Assembly: GCF_003570905.1 (NCBI RefSeq)
Contig: NZ_QXJM01000025.1
Span: forward strand, 24,842-88,841
Length of the DNA stretch: 64,000 bases
DNA from: Cohnella faecalis
GTDB taxonomy: Bacteria > Bacillota > Bacilli > Paenibacillales > Paenibacillaceae
Direction of reading: 5' to 3'
The number at the start of each line of letters is the position of its first letter. The first letter of the stretch is position 1. Made by a program: the position numbers and the translations under genes. Shown one piece after another: positions 1 to 9,700 of the stretch. Below the pieces are notes generated by a model that had not been told where the DNA came from, searched no databases, and saw only the letters and a program-made list of their open reading frames with translations.

Positions 1-762
1 GCAACCGGTACAATTACGCTTCAACCGGGACAAGTGAACTTGTCGGTCGACGCGGGACTGACTCCTCTCTCCTCCATCGGCAACTTTGTATGGATCGACG
101 CCGACAATAACGGCAAGCAGGATGTCGGAGAGAAAGGCCAGAACGGCATCTCCGTTTCCCTTCTCGACGAATCGGGAGCGCGGATCGCATCCGTTCTGAC
201 TGACAACGACAGCAACGGACAACCTGGCTACTACGAATTCAAAAACTTGCTGCCGGGCAACTATCGGATCGAGTTCGAGCTGCCGATCGGCTACGTTTTC
301 TCAAAGCTTAATGCAGCAGGCACGAATTCGGATAACGATTCGAACGCCGGCGAGAACGGGTTGACCGGACTCGTTACGCTTGCACCGGGCGCGCGCGACC
401 TGACGATTGACGCCGGACTCGTGTTTGAGAAAGTCGAGCCGGTCGAGCCTCCGGTTAAAGAAGTCGACGGCAACAATGGTACCGGCGGCGGCAAGCCTGC
501 CGGCTCCGGAGGCAGTAAGGGCGGCAACAGCGGCAGTAAAGGCAACGCTAACGGCGCAGCGACGGGCGGCCAATCCGAAGGGAAAGCCAATGTCGCAGGC
601 GATTCGGACAGCAATGAAGGCAGAAGCAATGTCAAAGGCGTCGGAGACGGCAAATCGCTGCCGCAAACCGGCGAGGAAGCGCCGATTTATCCGTACTTCG
701 GCTACGGCCTAATTCTGAGCGCGCTCGCGCTTCTCATCGCCCGCAAGAAAATCAAAGCTTAG
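1..762 (+). CDS. LPXTG-anchored surface protein with SdrD B-like repeats (5' partial)
   Basis: The frame is open from base 1, so the start lies upstream and only the C-terminal ~253 residues are here. One complete SdrD B-like module (GNFVWIDADNNGKQD, then GYYEFKNLLPGNYRIEF) follows the end of a previous module (NLSVDAGL). These modules are calcium-binding, Cna-B-like stalk units in Gram-positive adhesins. Then comes a Gly/Ser/Asn-rich low-complexity linker (about residues 155-215), a sortase signal LPQTG, a hydrophobic helix (YGLILSALALLIA) and a positive tail (RKKIKA), the standard cell-wall sorting signal. The protein is therefore covalently attached to peptidoglycan by a class A-type sortase. 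A strong terminator follows 40 bases downstream. The ligand cannot be told from this fragment. Confidence 0.9.
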   Translation, partial: ATGTITLQPGQVNLSVDAGLTPLSSIGNFVWIDADNNGKQDVGEKGQNGISVSLLDESGARIASVLTDNDSNGQPGYYEFKNLLPGNYRIEFELPIGYVFSKLNAAGTNSDNDSNAGENGLTGLVTLAPGARDLTIDAGLVFEKVEPVEPPVKEVDGNNGTGGGKPAGSGGSKGGNSGSKGNANGAATGGQSEGKANVAGDSDSNEGRSNVKGVGDGKSLPQTGEEAPIYPYFGYGLILSALALLIARKKIKA

Positions 763-800
763 CATGAAGCATAACCGCCACCCCTCAACCAACTAATGGG

Positions 801-833
801 AACTGCCGAGACGATAAGGTCTCGGCAGTTTTT
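801..833 (+). terminator. Intrinsic terminator of the surface-protein gene
   Basis: A perfect 12-bp stem (AACTGCCGAGAC / GTCTCGGCAGTT) around a 6-base loop runs directly into a T tract, 39 bases after the stop codon. Confidence 0.9.
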
Positions 834-1022
834 CGTTTGCGCCCCAGTACTTGTCTACTCCGTTCTTAGACGAATTCGACGGTTACCGATTCCCATCCAT
901 CCTCTCGCGCCGGCACATGCACTATTGTTTAAGTACCGCTGTCCCGTAGCTCGTGCTGCCTTACATTCCGTTCCGGACTCGACCCGTCCGTAACCTGGGG
1001 AATGCAGGGGGTAACAGTCTCT
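834..1022. other. Intergenic stretch with no recognisable feature
   Basis: Between the terminator and the tandem array I see no ORF with a ribosome site, no RNA gene and no repeat unit. Confidence 0.5.
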
Positions 1023-2360
1023 AGCGGGCTACTTGGTTCGGGGCGCTTCCATCAGCGCGGGTTAGCCTGCCCTGAGCGGGCTACTTGGCACGGGGCGCTC
1101 CCATCGGCGGAATAGCACGCTCTGAGCGGGCTACTTGGTACGGCGCGCCTCCCATCGGCGGAGTAGCCTGCTCTGAGCGGGCTACTTGGTACGGCGCACT
1201 TCCCATCGGCGAAATAGCCTGCTCTGAGCGGGCTATTTGGTCCGGGGCGCTACCATCGGCGCGGATTAGCCTGCTCTGAGCGGGCTACTTGGTTCGGGGC
1301 GCTTCCCATCGGCGGATTAGCCTGTTCTGGGCGGGCTACTTGGTTCGGGGCGCTTCCCATCGGCGGAATAGCACGCTCTGAGCGGGCTACTGGTACGGCG
1401 CGCGCCTCCCATCGGCGGATTAGCCTACTCTGAGCGGGCTACTTGGTTCGGGGCGCTTCCCATCGGCGAATTAGCCTGTTCTGGGCGGGCTACTTGGTTC
1501 GGGGCGCTTCCCATCGGCGAAATAGCCCGCTCTGAGCGGGCTACTTGGTTCGGGGCGCTTCCCATCGGCGGATTAGCCCGTTCTGAGCGGGCTACTTGGT
1601 ACGGGGCGCTTCCCATCGGCGGAATAGCACGCTCTGAGCGGGCTACTCGGTACGGGGCGCTTCCCATCGGCGAAATAGCCCGCTCCGAGCGGGCTACTTG
1701 GCACGGGGCGCCTCCCATCGGCGGATTAGCCTACTCTGAGCGGGCTAATTGGTTCGGGGCGCTTCCCATCGGCGAATTAGCCTGTTCTGGGCGGGCTACT
1801 TGGTTCGGGGTGCTTCCCATCGGCGGAATAGCCCGCTCTGAGCGGGCTACTTGGTACGGCGCGCTTCCCATCGGCGGAATAGCACGCTCTGAGCGGGCTA
1901 CTTGGTTCGGGGTGCTTCCCATCGATGGATTAGCCTGCTCCGAGCGGGCTACTTGGCACGGGGCGCCTCCCATCGGCGGATTAGCCTACTCTTAGCGGGC
2001 TACTTGGTTCGGGGCGCTTCCATCGGCGCGGATTAGCCTGTTCTGGGCGGGCTACTTGGTTCGGGGCGCTTCCATCGGCGCGGATTAGCCTGTTCTGAGC
2101 GGGCTACTTGGTCCGGCGCGCTTCCCATCGGCGGATTAGCCTGTTCTGGGCGGGCTACTTGGTTCGGGACGCTTCCCATCGGCGGAATAACACGCTCTGA
2201 GCGGGCTACTTGGTTCGGGGCGCTTCCCATCGGCGGAATAGCACGCTCTGAGCGGGCTACTTGGTTCGGGGCGCTTCCCATCGGCGAAATAGCCCGCTCT
2301 GAGCGGGCTACTTGGTACGGGGCGCTTCCCTTCGGCGGATTAGCCTACTCTTAGCGGGCT
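1023..2360. repeat. Tandem array of ~51-bp hairpin-bearing units (26 copies plus a part)
   Basis: Units begin at 1023, 1075, 1125, 1176, 1227, 1279, 1330 and so on to 2302, with a partial unit at 2353. Spacings are 50, 51 or 52, mostly 51. Each carries AGCGGGCTACTTGGT, then a variable base pair, GGGCGCTTCCCATCGGCG and a variable end. At unit junctions AGCCCGCT and AGCGGGCT form an 8-bp hairpin; several copies have G-T pairs or compensating changes in it. Variation is scattered point change, not spacer replacement. Most units are 17 codons long, so antisense frames spell a 17-residue repeat, but 50- and 52-base units break every frame and there are no ribosome sites. Non-coding tandem repeat; function unknown. 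A related array lies at 30311-31113. Confidence 0.95.
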
Positions 2361-2369
2361 AAGTTACAA

Positions 2370-2415
2370 GATAAGGCCATAACAATCAGCCTGCGCTAAT
2401 TGTTATGGCCTTATC
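2370..2415. terminator. Long perfect inverted repeat, possible bidirectional terminator
   Basis: Arms of 17 bp (2370-2386 and 2399-2415, GATAAGGCCATAACAAT and its complement) surround a 12-base loop, 36 bases beyond the stop of the minus-strand response regulator. There is no clean T tract on either strand, so it may be a weak terminator or an mRNA 3'-end stabiliser. Confidence 0.55.
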
Positions 2416-2450
2416 ATTAAGGTGCTGCGAGCGATTCGTCCATCGTCCAT

Positions 2451-3578
2451 TCAAGAACGAATGCGCGAGTATATCTTTTTCGCTTCCTCCGAGGGCTCGG
2501 AATCGTATTCCGATCGCATCATGTCGGACAGAAGCTCGTATTGCCGCTGAGCCAGCGAATAGTGGCCTTCATTCGCATACAGTTCGATCAAAGCTTCGTA
2601 AATTTCCTCCGCGAACGGAAATTGCCGCTGCAATCTCTCGTACGTATCGGCCGCTTTTTTGCCGAAGCCTTGGCTTGTCCAGAAGCGGCCAAGCTGCACT
2701 GCCTGCCGATAGCACAAGCTTCGCAGACGTTGGCGCTCCCCTTCCGACCATACGTAATCGTGCTCATCCAAATAATCGCCCGGATAATAGTCGAGCTGCC
2801 ACTGATAAGCATCAGCCGATTCGGCCGATAGTGCCGGAAGTTGGGCGATGGCCTCCTCCCATTCCAGCAGATCGACGGCGAGATCCTCGATTCTCAGCCA
2901 ATACCCGTCCCCGCTGTTGAGCAGACGTATGCTGAGGCCGGCCGCATCGAACGTTTTGCGCAGCCTGTATATCGTCGTGTACATTTGCGTGAAGCCTTTT
3001 TTCTCGTCCGTATCGGGCCACAGTAATTCAAGCAGCGTTTCCTTCCGTACCGGCTGTCCGCGCTTGAAGACGAGATAAGCGAACAATTCGCGCGATTTGG
3101 CCGTTCGCCAAGGCAGCGGTTCTCCGTCCCGGCCGATGACGTTCATGCTCCCGGCGCAATGGACGATTACCCGCTCCGCTTTCGTATCTTCTTTGACTGC
3201 CCGGGATTCCTTATGAAGCCTGTTGTCTTCGAGCAGCCTCTGCACCGTTCGTTCCAGCCGAGAAGGCTGTACCGGCTTAAGCACGTAATCGAGGGCATTC
3301 AATTCGAACGCCTTGACTGCATATTCCTCGTAAGCGGTAACGAATACGATAACCATCGAATCGTCGATGTCTTGAAGCTTCTCCGCGACTTGAATGCCGT
3401 TCATGTCAGGCATGTCGATATCGATAAAAGCGACGTCAGGCCGCAGCTTCTCAGCGGCAACAATCGCGTCCGCCGGAAAAGAGAACGTGCCAAGTATGTT
3501 CATATCCTCGAACCGGTTTAACTGAAAAGCCAAGCTTCTAAGCGCCAAAGGCTCATCGTCGAGCAATATCGCATTCAT
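2451..3578 (-). CDS. SARP-like response regulator (REC, winged helix, BTAD)
   Basis: A 375-residue regulator. Residues 1-120 form a receiver domain (MNAILLDDEP with the acidic pocket, FIDIDMPDMNG with the phosphoacceptor Asp, FVTAYE, and Lys in DYVLKPVQ). A winged-helix region follows (AKSRELFAYLVFKRGQPV, ELLWPD, TTIYRLRKTF) and then a bacterial transcriptional activator domain of TPR-like helices to the end (AADTYERLQRQFPF, ALIELYANEGHYSLAQRQY). I chose the ATG at 3578 over one 24 bases upstream because AGGAGGT lies 7 bases before it; the upstream choice would overlap the kinase gene. The stop of the kinase is 13 bases upstream, so the two are translationally linked and this is its likely partner. 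The target genes are unknown. Confidence 0.9.
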   Translation of the reverse strand: MNAILLDDEPLALRSLAFQLNRFEDMNILGTFSFPADAIVAAEKLRPDVAFIDIDMPDMNGIQVAEKLQDIDDSMVIVFVTAYEEYAVKAFELNALDYVLKPVQPSRLERTVQRLLEDNRLHKESRAVKEDTKAERVIVHCAGSMNVIGRDGEPLPWRTAKSRELFAYLVFKRGQPVRKETLLELLWPDTDEKKGFTQMYTTIYRLRKTFDAAGLSIRLLNSGDGYWLRIEDLAVDLLEWEEAIAQLPALSAESADAYQWQLDYYPGDYLDEHDYVWSEGERQRLRSLCYRQAVQLGRFWTSQGFGKKAADTYERLQRQFPFAEEIYEALIELYANEGHYSLAQRQYELLSDMMRSEYDSEPSEEAKKIYSRIRS

Positions 3579-3591
3579 CCCCGCACCTCCT

Positions 3592-6500
3592 TCACTCGCC
3601 ATCCAGACGCGAAACCGACACCGTTTTTCGAATGAGAAAAGATACGGTTGTGCCTTGACCCGGACGGCTCATTATGCGCAACCCTTTACCGTAAATTTGT
3701 TTCAGCCTTCGATCTGCATTGCGCAGGCCGATTCCGGCGCCCGGCACCGGACGCCCCTCAAGCAATTGCTTGGCGGTATCCGGGTCCATGCCAACCCCAT
3801 CGTCGAAAATCGCAATTTCGGCGCCTTCTTCTATACACGCAATTCGGATCCGCACCTCGCCGCCATGAGAGCGCCTCAATATGCCGTGCCTGACCGCATT
3901 CTCTACTAAGGGCTGGATCGTAAGGGGCGGTATGGACAACCTCAGATTGTCGTCAACCTCCCAACGGACGTGCAGCCTGTCCTGGAAACGCTCCTTCTCG
4001 ATATACAGATAGGAACGCACAAGTTGAAGCTCTTGATCGAGAGGAACGAGCCGTTCGGAATTGCGGAAATCGAAGCTCGCCTTCAAATATCGGCCGAACG
4101 CATCTAGCAAGCTTCGCATCCGCGTCGTATCGAAATCTCCCAGAGCGGCAACCGAGTTCAGCGTGTTGAACAAAAAGTGCGGCTTGATCTGCGCTTGCAG
4201 CCACGCGGCTTCCATCCGCAGCCGATCCTGAACCGAATGCTTCAGCTCGGTCAACGCACGCACTCGCGAACGCAGCTCCTTTGCCTCCATCGGCTTCGTA
4301 ATATGATCGTTCGCTCCGGACAAAAAGCCCGTCTGAACATCTTCCGGCCGGCTGCGCGCCGTCAACAGCAAAATCGGCAGCTCCGATACCGAAAATCTCT
4401 CCCGAATAATTCGAGTAAGCTCGTAACCGGACATTATCGGCATCATTACGTCGGCGATAATCAAATCCCATTCCCGCGAATCGAGGACGGCCAGCGCTTC
4501 CTTGCCGCTGCTGACCGTAGCGATCTCGCAGCCTTCCGCAGCGAGAATATTCGATAGAACGATTCGATTAACCGAATCGTCGTCTACGATCAAAATTTTC
4601 GGCCCGCTGCCGACGGCAGCGAACATAGGCTTCCATGCCGGATCGCGATGCTCTCCGTCAGCAGCCGCGAGCAGCTTCTGAGCGTCTTCCTCCGCGTCCG
4701 TCCGCCCCGTTCGAACGTGCGTATCCTCGTGCTCCAGCTGTTCGCCGGACAGCTCCAATGTGAAGAAAAAGGAGGAACCTTCGCCCACGACGGAATAAAC
4801 GTTTATCGTCCCGCCGTGAAGCTCCACAAGCTGCTTGCAAATGCTTAGTCCGAGTCCGATGCCGTTGCCGACCGCCGTTAGTCCCGAGGCGACCTGCTCG
4901 TAAGGCTCGAATATTTTTTCCTGTTGCCCGTCCGTCATCCCGACGCCGGTATCCTCGACGAAAAAGGTCGCTTTACCGCCTTCCGAGAGCGCCCTGACGG
5001 TAATGACTCCTTCGTTCGTATACTTCACCGCGTTGTGCAGAAGATTGAACAAAATTTGAATAAGCCTGCTTTCGTCGGCCTTCACCATCGGGAACGTGCT
5101 CGGAATGCGATTTTCGAACCGGATCGGCTTGCCCTCTGTCATGAAACGGAGCATGTCAATGACGCCTGTAGCCACCGTCTGAACCTGCAGCGATTTCAAA
5201 TGCAGCCGGATTCCTTGCTCCTTAAGCAGCGTCAAATCGAGCAAATCGTTCAGCATGAACGTCATTCGGCGGCCTACCGTCATAAGGAGCTCCAGCTTCT
5301 GAGCGTTCTTCTCCCCGATCACGCTTTGCTCGCTCTCCAAAACCGTCTGGGCGATATTAAGAATGCCGTGAAGCGGATTGCGCAGCTCATGAGAAACGTT
5401 CGCCAAAAAATCGTCTTTGCGCTTGTCTTCCATTTGCAGCTTCTCGGATAGCACGGCTGTTTGCGCAGCTGCTTGGATATAACGCCTGAACCAGAACGAT
5501 GCGGCTGCGAGAAAAGCGACGAGCAAATCGACCGGGTAAAAGCCCGCTTCGAACCATCCGAAGCTCTTGACCAATCCTCCGATGCAGCTTAATTGGACGG
5601 CGAAAGCTCCGCACAATAAAAAGACGGCATTCTCCACTCCGGACAGCATCATTCGAATCGCAAGCGCAACAAAGAGCGATATGGACAGCAGTAAAATGCA
5701 AAACACACCGATTCCCGCCGACAGCGCGAAGGATTCCGACGAAAACAACAGCAACGTCGCTGCTACTGCGTTCACCGTCTGCATAATGCGGTACGCCCGC
5801 ACAAACATGAATTCGGGAATGAGCTCCTTCGCAAACCTCAGGATGAAAAATCCGACCCCGACCAGGGACAGAAACTGAAGCTTGATCATCCATTCCCGGC
5901 TCACGCTAAACCAGTTTTGCAGCAATTTGTCGTCGTCGGTCAGCACCATAACCATAGCGCTGAACACGAGCAAACCGAACGAAAGCAGCACCCTCTGCCG
6001 CGTCCCGACCGTGTAAATGATCAAAGCGTACAGCGCATGCATCGCCAGCACGACGAACACCAGAAATTGCATGGCGATTGAAAAGCGCTCATCCTTCAAA
6101 ATTGCGCTCTCCGTACCGAACTTGACGGTTTTCACAATGCCGCCGGACTGACTGTTGTCAAAATTGGCGGCTTGAATAACGATTTCGATTTCGCCGTTCA
6201 CGGGCGAGAAAGTTGCGGAATACGTCGAGTTAACGGCTTTGTACTGCTGCTTCGTCTCGGCCGGCCGGCCTGAGCCTGCGGCAAAATGTCCGTTCACGTA
6301 AAGTCCGGACGAAGCCGCGATTCCCAGAATCCGTATCCCATATTGGCGCGCGTCGTCCCGGTCAACTAGAATCTTTAACCGGTAGGAGCCGTAGCCTAGA
6401 TTCGATTTGCTGTTCGGCGACAAGGACGATCCCCAATTGCCCGGCACTTGAATAAAACCGTTGCCTTCGCCCGATTCGTAAGAGCGATCGGTTGTCTGCA

Positions 6501-6711
6501 TGAGGAGACGGTTCGGATAAAACTCCCATTCGCCCTTCAACGATATCGTTTTGTTGCCGAAATTCCCCATTCCGCGCAAATCCAATTGACCTCGAACGGC
6601 GGAAGGATAGCCTGCCGGCGGCTGCTCAAAGACGATCCAGGCGACCCGAATACCGACAAGAACAATGAAAAAAACAGCTGCGTAAAGAAAAAGCGTTCGT
6701 GTTGACTTCAT
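3592..6711 (-). CDS. 7TMR-DISM hybrid sensor kinase with two different kinase cores
   Basis: 1039 residues. A signal-anchor segment (about 7-28) is followed by an extracytoplasmic beta-rich domain of the 7TMR-DISMED2 kind (40-215), seven membrane helices (about 220-410), HisKA (His in ANVSHELRNPLHG), HATPase_c (NLLHNAVKYTNEG, VEDTGVGM, GNGIGLGLSICK), and a receiver domain (IVDDDSVNR, DVMMPIMSG, Lys in ITKPM). A second kinase core of the LytS/YpdA type follows (QIKPHFLFNTLNS, then LVENAVRHGI and GAGIGLRNADRRLKQIYG). Having an HPK1-type and a LytS-type kinase around one receiver is unusual. It probably senses an extracellular ligand, perhaps a sugar, and phosphorylates the SARP-like regulator downstream, whose gene starts 13 bases after this stop. 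Confidence 0.92.
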   Translation of the reverse strand: MKSTRTLFLYAAVFFIVLVGIRVAWIVFEQPPAGYPSAVRGQLDLRGMGNFGNKTISLKGEWEFYPNRLLMQTTDRSYESGEGNGFIQVPGNWGSSLSPNSKSNLGYGSYRLKILVDRDDARQYGIRILGIAASSGLYVNGHFAAGSGRPAETKQQYKAVNSTYSATFSPVNGEIEIVIQAANFDNSQSGGIVKTVKFGTESAILKDERFSIAMQFLVFVVLAMHALYALIIYTVGTRQRVLLSFGLLVFSAMVMVLTDDDKLLQNWFSVSREWMIKLQFLSLVGVGFFILRFAKELIPEFMFVRAYRIMQTVNAVAATLLLFSSESFALSAGIGVFCILLLSISLFVALAIRMMLSGVENAVFLLCGAFAVQLSCIGGLVKSFGWFEAGFYPVDLLVAFLAAASFWFRRYIQAAAQTAVLSEKLQMEDKRKDDFLANVSHELRNPLHGILNIAQTVLESEQSVIGEKNAQKLELLMTVGRRMTFMLNDLLDLTLLKEQGIRLHLKSLQVQTVATGVIDMLRFMTEGKPIRFENRIPSTFPMVKADESRLIQILFNLLHNAVKYTNEGVITVRALSEGGKATFFVEDTGVGMTDGQQEKIFEPYEQVASGLTAVGNGIGLGLSICKQLVELHGGTINVYSVVGEGSSFFFTLELSGEQLEHEDTHVRTGRTDAEEDAQKLLAAADGEHRDPAWKPMFAAVGSGPKILIVDDDSVNRIVLSNILAAEGCEIATVSSGKEALAVLDSREWDLIIADVMMPIMSGYELTRIIRERFSVSELPILLLTARSRPEDVQTGFLSGANDHITKPMEAKELRSRVRALTELKHSVQDRLRMEAAWLQAQIKPHFLFNTLNSVAALGDFDTTRMRSLLDAFGRYLKASFDFRNSERLVPLDQELQLVRSYLYIEKERFQDRLHVRWEVDDNLRLSIPPLTIQPLVENAVRHGILRRSHGGEVRIRIACIEEGAEIAIFDDGVGMDPDTAKQLLEGRPVPGAGIGLRNADRRLKQIYGKGLRIMSRPGQGTTVSFLIRKTVSVSRLDGE

Positions 6712-6752
6712 AGTGTATTTTTATTCGACATAAACCGTCAATTTCCTCTACC

Positions 6753-9700
6753 TCAGATCATCAGCAGCTCGCGAATATCGTCCTCGTCCATGGAAGCAAG
6801 CGTTTCCTCGCCCGGCTTGATGACCGCGTCGATCAAATTCCGTTTGCGCTCCTGCAGCTCGTACATCTTCTCCTCGATCGTCCCTTGCGTCACCATCCGG
6901 ATCACTTGCACGACATTTTTTTGTCCGATCCGGTGCGCCCGGTCTGCCGCCTGCTGCTCGACGGCGGGATTCCACCATAAATCGAACAACACGACGGTGT
7001 CCGCCCCCGTCAAGTTAAGGCCGGTCCCCCCCGCCTTCAGCGAGATAAGGAACAAATCCTGCTCTCCCTCGTTAAACCGGGCGCAAAGCTCAACCCGCTC
7101 GCGGGCAGGAGTCTGGCCGTCCAAGTAGAAAAAGGGAACGTCCCTTTTCTCCAGCTCGCCGCGAATAATTCCGAGCATTTGGGTGAACTGGGAGAACACG
7201 AGCATCCGCTTGCCTGCGCTCCGGCACTCGTCGACGATTTCGAGCAATTGCTCCAGCTTGCCGGACTCGCCGTCGTAGTTCTCAAGAAACATCGCGGGAT
7301 GACAGCACAGCTGCCTCAGACGAGTCATCCCCGCGAGAATGTGCATCCGGCTCTTGTGCAGTCCTTCCTCCCGAAGACGCCGGACGGTATCCTCCTGCAG
7401 CTTCGCCAAGTAAGCCAAATAAAGCTTTTTCTGCTCGGGAAGCAGCTCCGACGATTGAACCGTCTCGATCTTGTCCGGAAGCTCGGTCAGCACGTCGGAT
7501 TTCAGCCTGCGCAAAATAAACGGTCCCGCCTTGCGGGCGACCTGCTCGGGCGTAAGCTCGTTGAAGCGCCGCTTGCTCCAGAACAGCTCCGGAAATACCG
7601 CGTCAAATATCGCCCACAGCTCTTCCAGCCTATTTTCGACCGGAGTTCCTGTAAGCGCGAATCTTATTTTCGCTTTCAGCTCCTGAACCGACTGCGCCGT
7701 TAGCGTGGAATGATTTTTGATCGCCTGCGCCTCGTCAAGAATGAGAACGCCGAACCGGCGGTCCGCATATTCCGACGCGTCCCGGCGAAGCAGCGGGTAG
7801 GACGTAATGAGCACATCGGTATCGGCCAGTTCCGCCAGCAGCCCTTCACGCGTAGACTTGTCGCCGGACATAACGGAGCTGCGTATGCCGGGCGCGAACT
7901 TTTTCAGCTCGTTCTGCCAGTTGTAGGTGAGCGAAGCCGGGCATACGATGAGGGCGGGAGTGCCGGCTTCACGGCTCGCTTCAAGCTCCGACAGGATGAA
8001 GGCAATTCCTTGAAGCGTCTTCCCGAGCCCCATGTCGTCCGCCAATATGCCGCCAAACCGATAGTTCGCCAACGTCTTCATCCACTGGAAGCCGAGCTTT
8101 TGATAATCCCGCATAATCGGATCGAGAGATTCGGGCACGTCGAATTGCAGCTGGTCCGGATGGCGAATATTCGCGAGAAATTCGCGGAACCGCTGTCCCA
8201 GCCTCAGCCCTTGCTGCCTTTCGTCCGCATCGAGGAAGGTCAAGCCGCGGGCGATGGAAAGCTGCAAATAGCGGTCCTTCACGTCGGACGCTTGAAGATT
8301 CATATCCGCCAGCAGCTGGCCTATGCGCGAGAACCCTTCATCCTCCAAAGATAGAAACCGTCCGTCCGACAGACGAAAATACGACTTCTTCTCGACGAGC
8401 GACTTCAGAACGTCGCGGATGTCGCCGTCATCAATGCCGTCCATATCGAAGCGAACTTCAAGCCAGTCGGTTCTCGAATCGAGATCGACCGTCATTTTCG
8501 GAGGGCGAACCGATTCCCGCATCATGCTCCGGGCTTCCGGCGTCGCGTATATTTCGGTCCAACGCTCCAATTGGGGCAACGTATGGAACAGAAAATGGTA
8601 AATATCTTCTTCGTCGTCCAGATGAAGCACTTTGCCGTTGTATTGAAACGGAATTTGCTCCATGAGCGACATGATCCGGTTCTCCTTGTCGCCGTCGCGC
8701 AGCAAAATGCGGTCGGCGCGTACGGGCTTGCCGTTCTTCGTGGCGAACGGGTCCAGCTTGACTTCTCCGTAAGCGTATTCGAGCGTCGCCCATAGCTGAT
8801 CCCCGTTACGGTCCAAGTAGAGCTTGGCTTGAAGCGGCGACGTGACGATCCGATCGGACAGCTCCGGAGAAAAGTCGACCTCGCCGAGCTGCTTGAGTCC
8901 GGGCACGACACGCGACAGAAATAGCTCGAGATGCGCCGGAGAAATGAGCACATGATGCTCGTTGGAACGGAAAAACATGCTTTTCAGCTCACCGAGCTGC
9001 TTGACTGTCGAAGGATGGATGCGGTAAAGCGAGCTGCCGATCAGAACGCAAGAATACGTGTCCATAACGGTTACATGCTCCAATCCGGTGACGGACAGCT
9101 CATAGACGTCCGGAGTCGGATGGCCGAATCGAAATGAAAGCGGCACCTGCTCGTCCTTAAGCTCCAATGCTTCGTAGGTCATTTTGCCGTGGACGAATTT
9201 CGCTTTTGCCGCAATAAGCTTGGGAAGAAGCTTGCTCCATGCGTACGGGGGGATGAACAGCACCCTGTCCTCGTTAAGCGTTCGGGAATAAGAATAGGTC
9301 ATATAGGCGTCGCGAAACGCCGTCTCGTTGCGGGCGATGTCCGACAGCAGCTCGATGACCTCCCGATCCTCTTCGGAAAAAGTCTGTGCCGACGGATCGA
9401 ACGTGAACAATTTCGCCAGCTCCATCTGCGTCCCGTTGTCCCAATGACGGAGGAGGTCTTTTATTTTATTTATAATGTAAAGGCGTTTGACGCCCAGCTT
9501 CATCTCTACCGCGAACGACGTTTTGCGGCCAAGCTCCAGCGCGCTGCACGTGAACTCGACGGTCAAACGCTCCGGCTCGTCGAAGCGAATGTCGGAAACG
9601 TCTTCGTCGCCGCCGCTAACCGGCAGGGGACGATCGAATATCGAAATCAGATTGCGGGCGCGAAACAAGTGCTCGTTCGTAATGAACGGGCCGTCCGCCC

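Noticed and set aside
1425..2281. Minus-strand frames of 17-residue repeats (MGSAPNQVARSERAIPP type) in the first tandem array
   Set aside because: They exist only because 51 is a multiple of three; 50- and 52-base units interrupt them, there are no ribosome sites and several frames are open at once.
1023..2360. CRISPR array
   Set aside because: No constant repeat alternating with unique spacers; all parts of each unit are similar, and no cas genes are in the window.
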